NCBI GenBank assembly: GCA_964517145.1
Contig: CAZFBN010000066.1
Coordinates: forward strand, 1 to 28,229
Reading direction: 5' to 3'
Length of the DNA stretch: 28,229 nucleotides
Origin: JADJNW01 sp964517145
GTDB lineage: Bacteria; Bacteroidota; Bacteroidia; Chitinophagales; Saprospiraceae
Part shown: positions 23,618 through 28,229 of the stretch, piece after piece
Layout: each line of letters starts with the position of its first letter
Numbering within the stretch: position 1 is the first letter of the stretch
Notes under the pieces: generated by a model
The model's database searches: none
The model's input: only the letters and a program-made list of their open reading frames with translations
Told to the model about the DNA's origin: nothing
Position numbers and translations under genes: made by a program

Positions 23618-24190
23618 ATGATTAATTTGATACTTTTTGGACCGCCAGGGTCAGGCAAAGGAACACAAGCGACAAAACTCGTAGAGACTTATGAATTGCT
23701 TCATATTTCTACCGGCGACTTGTTTCGCTATGAGATGAGCAACAATACGCCACTAGGGCAGGAGGCTAAAAGCTATATCAATAAAGGCGAACTGGTGCCC
23801 GATAGCGTTACAATAGGCATGCTGCGCAACAAAGTGGAAGCAAACCTGGAGGTGCGAGGGTACATTTTTGACGGTTTTCCGCGTACCATTGCACAGTCAC
23901 AAGCGTTGGATGAATTGCTTGCAGAGAAAAACACGGAAGTTTCTAGGCTTATCATGTTGGACGTATCCGATGATGAAATTGTAGCGCGTTTGCTCAATCG
24001 AGGAAAAACTTCTGGCAGAGCGGATGACACGGACGAAGTCATCATTCGCAATCGAATTGAGGTGTATAAAAGCGAAACTTCGCCGGTTTTTGAATATTAT
24101 GCTGCAAAAAACAAAGCGAGTAAAATCAATGGCATCGGCGAGATCGAAGAAATTTTTGATCGCCTTTGTCACGAAATAGATAATTTGTAA
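23618..24190 (+). CDS. adk: Adenylate kinase
   Basis: Interconverts ATP + AMP and 2 ADP. 190 residues, the short form with a reduced LID. P-loop GPPGSGKGT (8-16), STGDLFR for AMP binding, DGFPRT (85-90), and the LID-flanking RLLNRGKTSGRADD are all present. The four-cysteine zinc LID of Gram-positive enzymes is absent. E. coli Adk is 214 residues; the difference is in the LID. Complete and cytosolic, followed 159 bases later by obg. Confidence 0.97.
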   Translation: MINLILFGPPGSGKGTQATKLVETYELLHISTGDLFRYEMSNNTPLGQEAKSYINKGELVPDSVTIGMLRNKVEANLEVRGYIFDGFPRTIAQSQALDELLAEKNTEVSRLIMLDVSDDEIVARLLNRGKTSGRADDTDEVIIRNRIEVYKSETSPVFEYYAAKNKASKINGIGEIEEIFDRLCHEIDNL

Positions 24191-24349
24191 AACGCCAAGT
24201 AGCCATTGGCTGGCAAGAGAACTAATTTCAATGTCATTGCGTTTTGTGAAATGCAGTGACAATTTTTTTGTTATAACAGTGCAGTCAAAGACCAGAAGTC
24301 AGATTCAACTCCTCCAAAGTGTTTATCGGGCTTCCGACCTCTCAAAAGC

Positions 24350-25345
24350 ATGGCAGAGCAGAACTTTGTAGATTACGTAAAAATTTGTTGTCGTTCGGGT
24401 GCAGGTGGCGCTGGTTCGGCACATTTTCTGCGCGATAAGCGCACCGCCAAAGGTGGACCCGATGGTGGCGACGGTGGTCGGGGTGGACATATTATTTTAA
24501 AAGGCAATCGAAATTTGTGGACTTTATTGTCGCTCAAATATCGCAAACACGTCATTGCCAGCGGTGGCGAAAATGGCAGCGGTGGCAATAAATCCGGCTC
24601 AGATGGTGAGGATATTGTTTTGGAAGTACCGCTTGGTACGGTTGCCAAAGATGCTGAAACCGGTGAGTTTTTATTTGAAATAACCGAAGACGGCGAGAAA
24701 AAAATTCTACTCGACGGTGGGCGCGGCGGCTTGGGCAATGCAAATTTTAAATCGGCTACCAATCAAACGCCTCAGTACGTACAACCTGGCGAGCCAGGAA
24801 AAGAAGAGTGGAAAATATTGGAACTCAAGGTGTTAGCTGACGTCGGGCTGGTAGGTTTCCCCAATGCAGGCAAGTCCACTTTGTTGTCGGTGATGACCGC
24901 AGCTAAGCCCGAAATTGCGCCTTATCCATTTACCACCATCGTGCCTAATTTGGGCATTGTCAAATACCGCGACGGGCGCTCGTTTATGATTGCCGATATT
25001 CCTGGTATTATTGAAAATGCTCACTTGGGCAAAGGTATTGGGCATCGTTTTTTACGTCACATCGAGCGCAATTCGACGCTGCTTTTTATGATTCCCGGCG
25101 ACACCGAACATATTCATAAAGAATATGATATTTTACTCCATGAATTAGAAATGTATAACCCGGAGCTGTTAGACAAGCCGCGTGTGCTCGCCATTACTAA
25201 AGCAGATTTAATTGATAAAGATTTGGAGCGAATGCTGGAACCCGAAATTCCAAAAGGCATTCCGCACTTGTTTATTTCTTCCGTTACCGGTTATAATATG
25301 GACAAATTAAAAGATTTGTTGTGGCAAATTCTTACAATAGGTTGA
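24350..25345 (+). CDS. obg: Obg/CgtA GTPase
   Basis: Essential ribosome-assembly and stress-linked GTPase. Residues 1-160 are the glycine-rich Obg fold (GGPDGGDGGRGGH, GGENGSGGNKSG, GGRGGLGNANF). The G domain begins near 160 with G1 GFPNAGKST (169-177), TTIVPNLG as switch I, DIPG (216-219), and TKAD (283-286) in the place of NKxD. There is no C-terminal OCT domain, so at 331 residues it is the short form. Adjacent to adk on the same strand; co-transcription is possible because I see no terminator in the 159-base gap. Confidence 0.97.
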   Translation: MAEQNFVDYVKICCRSGAGGAGSAHFLRDKRTAKGGPDGGDGGRGGHIILKGNRNLWTLLSLKYRKHVIASGGENGSGGNKSGSDGEDIVLEVPLGTVAKDAETGEFLFEITEDGEKKILLDGGRGGLGNANFKSATNQTPQYVQPGEPGKEEWKILELKVLADVGLVGFPNAGKSTLLSVMTAAKPEIAPYPFTTIVPNLGIVKYRDGRSFMIADIPGIIENAHLGKGIGHRFLRHIERNSTLLFMIPGDTEHIHKEYDILLHELEMYNPELLDKPRVLAITKADLIDKDLERMLEPEIPKGIPHLFISSVTGYNMDKLKDLLWQILTIG

Positions 25346-25515
25346 TTATCAAATTGTATGAATGTTCACTACTCGCTATATCCTTTTTAAAATAATCTTA
25401 ATATAGAAGCGATACCTCGGTTTTTGCTAAATTTTAAACTATTTTTGTCAAAAGCACATTTTACATGCGATTGTAATAAAATTGGTTGTGGATCAAATGA
25501 ATGATGCAATTTTGT

Positions 25516-25530
25516 AAATCTTCAAGATTT
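25516..25530. promoter_or_regulatory. Palindrome upstream of the dienelactone hydrolase gene
   Basis: AAATCTT-C-AAGATTT is a perfect 7-bp inverted repeat flanked by the direct repeats TTTGTAAATC and TTTGTAAAATC. It lies 71 bases before the ATG at 25602. Operator function is a guess from symmetry. A TATTTTTG box at 25440-25447 could be the promoter. Confidence 0.25.
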
Positions 25531-25601
25531 GTAAAATCTAAAATAACCACTTTGACCCATTACCATAAAATCATACTTTTCATCACCTTAATTAACCCAT
25601 T

Positions 25602-26462
25602 ATGATTGACCAACGCGTTATTGACCTTTTTGACCAATTCACTCATGGCGTCATTACTCGTCACGAATTCATGCGTCGCCTCACGGTTTTTGCCGGAAGT
25701 ACGTTAGCTGCTACCTCGATCTTGTCTAAACTGGAGTTGGATTACAAAGATGCCGATACAACCGCTTATGCTGCTGATGAAATTGAAACTCGTTACATCG
25801 AATATAATAGCAATGGTAAAAAAATAAAAGGTTATTTAGCAACGCCTAAAAAGAATAAAAAACGGGCAGGAGTAGTCATTATTCACGAAAACCGTGGACT
25901 AAATCCGCATATCGAAGATGTGACGCGTCGGGCGGCTCTGGCAGGCTTTACCGCCTTAGCGCCAGATGGTTTGTCCCCCTTGGGTGGTACGCCGTCAGAT
26001 GCGGATGCAGCGCGCGATTTAATCGGAAAATTAGAGCAACCTGTTGCTATTCAATTATTTAAAGATGGTTTAAACTATTTACGTGAATTGCCTAAAGCAA
26101 CGGGTAAAACTGGCTGTGTCGGTTTTTGTTGGGGCGGTGCAATGGCAAATAATTTGGCGGTGAACGATCCCGATTTGAACGCCGCAGTGGCATTCTACGG
26201 GCGTCAGGCAGCAGCCGAGGATGTTCCTAAAATCAAAGCGGCGTTAATGTTGCACTACGGCGCACTCGACGAGCGTGTGAATGCAGGCATTCCAGCTTAT
26301 GAAGAAGCATTAAAGAAAAATAATAAAACGTATCAAATTTTTATTTACGAAGGTGCAAATCATGCGTTTCACAATGATACGGCGGGTCCTCGTTATGATG
26401 AAAAAGCTGCCAAATTAGCCTGGTCGCGCACCATTGCTTTTTTTGAAGAAAAATTAAAATAA
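25602..26462 (+). CDS. Dienelactone hydrolase family protein
   Basis: Alpha/beta hydrolase of the DLH family, which usually cleaves carboxymethylenebutenolide-like lactones, although many members have unknown substrates. 286 residues. The N-terminal part holds RRLTVFAGSTLAATSIL (about 25-41), a possible Tat-type or helical leader seen in exported DLH proteins. The catalytic set is C176 in GFCWGG, D223 in GALDERV and H254 in ANHAFHND. E96 in IHENRG is the Glu that controls the nucleophile in DLH enzymes. No aromatic-degradation genes are nearby, so a pathway role is not supported by context. Confidence 0.92.
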   Translation: MIDQRVIDLFDQFTHGVITRHEFMRRLTVFAGSTLAATSILSKLELDYKDADTTAYAADEIETRYIEYNSNGKKIKGYLATPKKNKKRAGVVIIHENRGLNPHIEDVTRRAALAGFTALAPDGLSPLGGTPSDADAARDLIGKLEQPVAIQLFKDGLNYLRELPKATGKTGCVGFCWGGAMANNLAVNDPDLNAAVAFYGRQAAAEDVPKIKAALMLHYGALDERVNAGIPAYEEALKKNNKTYQIFIYEGANHAFHNDTAGPRYDEKAAKLAWSRTIAFFEEKLK

Positions 26463-26473
26463 TGAGAATGATG

Positions 26474-26503
26474 GATTTAGCGCAGCTAAATCAATGTTTT
26501 TTT
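26474..26503 (+). terminator. Terminator of the dienelactone hydrolase gene
   Basis: GATTTAGC (26474-26481) and GCTAAATC (26485-26492) form a perfect 8-bp stem with loop GCA, followed by AATG and seven T. It starts 12 bases after the stop codon. The T-run doubles as the outer arm of the next element. Confidence 0.7.
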
Positions 26504-26587
26504 ACCACCTTAGATACCTAAGAACACCTCAGGGTGTACCTTTTAGACGCTAAAGTGTTCTATGGTGGCTAAGGTGGTTCAAAAAAA
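26497..26587. repeat. Three-way-junction palindromic element
   Basis: Outer arms 26497-26523 and 26559-26587 share T7/A7 and ACCACCTTAG, with about 16 of the next 20 bases matching after a 2-base gap. Between them are two further hairpins, ACACC/GGTGT (26524-26537) and TTTAG/CTAAA (26542-26554). The whole folds as a stem with two side hairpins. It looks like a dispersed palindromic repeat inserted just after a terminator. Confidence 0.7.
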
Positions 26588-26709
26588 GCGTCACGGTGTG
26601 AGTAGTTATTTGAAGAATATTTAAAATATGTTTATTGTTTGACTATCAATATCATACTATCCATTTTATCTATAATTCACTTTAAAATAAGCATATTTTG
26701 AATCCACAG

Positions 26710-26750
26710 ATTTTCCAATGGGTTACGACCCGTTGGAAAATTTTATTTTT
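26710..26750 (+). terminator. Strong stem-loop followed by T-run
   Basis: ATTTTCCAATGGGT (26710-26723) pairs with ACCCGTTGGAAAAT (26728-26741), 14 bp with one wobble and a TACG loop, then TTTATTTTTG. The T-run favours + strand use, backing up termination after the DLH gene. It ends just before the stop codon of the convergent M43 gene and may protect that mRNA's 3' end. Confidence 0.75.
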
Positions 26751-26757
26751 GATACAA

Positions 26758-28029
26758 TCAAGGTTTGACCACATCATTTATGCCCATTCTCATGTTTTCT
26801 AATTTGGGTTCACCCAAAAAAATAACTTGCCCTTTTGCCTTTCTAAGTTCCTGAATTTCAATGCCTTCCCAACGATCACCACAAGCATTGTGCAATCGAG
26901 CATTGTCCAAAACCAACGTTCCACCGGGCTGCACTGTAATCTTAGCGCCAGCAGGCAATGACACGCGGCAATCTATTTTTAAATAAGCGCCGGTCGCAAT
27001 CGTCAGATGTCCTTCTAAATCTTTAGCACCTTGCCAGTGGATAGAATCGCGAATTATGATATGCCGATCATCATGTAATTGACACCAATTGGGCTGCAAA
27101 AAACGCCGAGCGATGGTGCCTTCCTGCGACATTATTTGATGAATTTTCCCAATTTGACAAGGCGTCCAGGCATGTTCATACGCATTATAATCCATTACAT
27201 TGTTAGATGCTGTTGTATCACAAGGCGGTTCGGGGGTCCACGCCCAGCATTTATTGGGGTGCTCAGGTGTATCCTCGCATCCATCGTACAACCAGGCATG
27301 ACTCAATCCAAAAATATGTCCAATTTCATGATTAAAAAGCCCACGATAATTTTCAGGCGCTGCTTTATCTCTGTTTTCAAACATACCCGCCGCCTTTACC
27401 GCATCGCCTAGCGACACGCCTACTCCGTAAGCCCCGTAAGTAGTTGATTTCACGCTGTCCGGGTGATGTGGCATTATAAAAATATTTAAAATAGATTCGG
27501 CATTTATGCTGTATTTTCTAATGGGTTCGCGCTTGTGCAAGTTGGCATTTTTACCTTTATGTACATAAGGAGATAATTCATTATCATAATGAAAATAAAT
27601 ACCGGTATCATTGAAATCATTGGCGCGCGGTGTCAGCACAAAACGATATTGGGTGGGCAAAACAGGAATGTTATTATTATGCGGCAGCCAAACTTTATGA
27701 TTGGTTTCCAAATCATTATTAATACCTTGTAATAATTTATTTGTAAAATCAATGGCTTCTTGTCCATTAAAATTGCTCAAGCTGTCGATGGTATTCATCC
27801 AATGCACATTCACCCGCACATATTTCATAGGCGTATGATCCAGATGCGCCGTGTCGGGCGCGTACGCCAGTGCATCATTACAAATATTGTATGAATTATT
27901 TTTTTTTAATGTAGAAGCCTGGTAATGAATATCTTTAACTTGTAAAAAATGGCTTTTTAATCGTGGGCTACAAGCTTGATATAATATTGTGAGAATAATA
28001 ATGAACGTAAAACGAATTAAATAGCTCAT
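26758..28029 (-). CDS. M43-type (pappalysin-like) zinc metalloprotease
   Basis: Secreted or membrane-anchored metzincin of 423 residues from the ATG at 28029, preferred over a TTG at 28053. The hydrophobic start ends YQAC (Cys20), a weak lipobox. Zinc site HEIGHIFGLSH (H234, E235, H238, H244) and Met-turn NNVMDY (M279) are in the right order. Cysteines at C251, C261 and C270 sit between them, as in M43 enzymes. The region after about 325 changes to short regular strands (LTIATGAYLKIDC, ITVQPGGTLVLDNARL) of beta-helix type, probably a binding or surface domain. No canonical T9SS C-terminal domain is visible, and the protein ends at ...NDVVKP. The unit downstream on its strand is convergent with the DLH gene. 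Confidence 0.88.
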   Translation of the reverse strand: MSYLIRFTFIIILTILYQACSPRLKSHFLQVKDIHYQASTLKKNNSYNICNDALAYAPDTAHLDHTPMKYVRVNVHWMNTIDSLSNFNGQEAIDFTNKLLQGINNDLETNHKVWLPHNNNIPVLPTQYRFVLTPRANDFNDTGIYFHYDNELSPYVHKGKNANLHKREPIRKYSINAESILNIFIMPHHPDSVKSTTYGAYGVGVSLGDAVKAAGMFENRDKAAPENYRGLFNHEIGHIFGLSHAWLYDGCEDTPEHPNKCWAWTPEPPCDTTASNNVMDYNAYEHAWTPCQIGKIHQIMSQEGTIARRFLQPNWCQLHDDRHIIIRDSIHWQGAKDLEGHLTIATGAYLKIDCRVSLPAGAKITVQPGGTLVLDNARLHNACGDRWEGIEIQELRKAKGQVIFLGEPKLENMRMGINDVVKP

Positions 28030-28037
28030 AATGATAA

Positions 28038-28101
28038 CATTGCTGATTGTCAATTAACAGGTTAAATTAAGATAAGCCTCGAAAAAAAACAATCAGCAAT
28101 G
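28038..28101 (-). repeat. 13-bp perfect inverted repeat before the M43 gene
   Basis: CATTGCTGATTGT (28038-28050) and ACAATCAGCAATG (28089-28101) are exact reverse complements with a 38-base AT-rich spacer. They lie between the TPM-type gene stop and the M43 start on the minus strand, with the inner copy eight bases before the ATG at 28029. This could be a large leader hairpin or the ends of a small palindromic element. Confidence 0.6.
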
Positions 28102-28117
28102 CCGTATTAACATTTTT

Positions 28118-28229
28118 TTACCAATCGCCACCGGCACCACCGCCACCAAAGTCGCCGCCACCAAAACCGCCAAAACCACCACCGCCGCCCCAGCCGCCGC
28201 TTCCGCCACCACTGTTCCAGCCGCCACCG
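28118..28229 (-). CDS. C-terminal end of a Gly-rich TPM-domain-like protein (partial)
   Basis: The minus strand from the window edge to TAA at 28120-28118 encodes about 36 residues made almost only of Gly with W, F, N, S and D, ending GGGGAGGDW. Such tails (FGGFGGGDFGGGGA) close TPM-domain (YgcG/DUF477) membrane proteins, whose N-terminal exported domain and TM helix would lie beyond the window. The assignment rests only on this tail, so other glycine-rich exported proteins cannot be excluded. Confidence 0.6.
   Translation of the reverse strand, partial: GGGWNSGGGSGGWGGGGGFGGFGGGDFGGGGAGGDW

Overview
The window reads as a chromosomal segment of a Bacteroidota genome, most likely a Saprospiria/Haliscomenobacter-like lineage (placement inferred, not computed). 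The clues are starts without Shine-Dalgarno sequences, several TAnnTTTG promoter boxes, secreted proteins ending in small beta-rich C-terminal domains, GSCFA and LytTR proteins, an M43 metalloprotease, and a polyprenyl synthase of the kind that serves menaquinone synthesis. There is no phage, transposase, CRISPR, rRNA or tRNA that I can see.

Left part (1-5026): a noncoding 21-bp tandem array interrupted by a compound hairpin element, then a secreted Xaa-Pro aminopeptidase, then a tight three-gene run (outer-membrane-barrel-like protein, small membrane protein, S41 lipoprotein peptidase), then a second noncoding 21-bp array with an unrelated unit and a 126-bp higher-order duplication.

Accessory part (5027-8888): a minus-strand LRR-Roc-COR-TIR (Roco) gene that appears split. 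An LRR-only fragment and a Roc-COR-TIR fragment are separated by about 200 bp of non-matching DNA, and no ATG precedes the P-loop. Next come dispersed-looking repeats and a glycoside hydrolase family 5 enzyme.

Middle (9119-17079): an NlpC/P60 peptidase, a membrane-anchored LytTR regulator, a GSCFA protein, a two-domain secreted protein behind an operator-like promoter, a CotH-like lipoprotein gene cut by an in-frame TAG, a polyprenyl diphosphate synthase, and a purple-acid-phosphatase-like metallophosphoesterase.

Right part (17484-28229): housekeeping genes glyA, prs, rplY, adk and obg, interleaved with an NfeD-like protein, an omega-amidase-like nitrilase, a second NlpC/P60 paralogue, a dienelactone hydrolase, an M43 metalloprotease, and the glycine-rich tail of a TPM-type protein cut by the window edge. 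Clear stem-loop terminators separate many of these units. No complete new multi-gene system is evident. The most unusual material is noncoding (two 21-bp arrays and several palindromic elements), the broken TIR-Roco locus, and the amber-interrupted lipoprotein gene.
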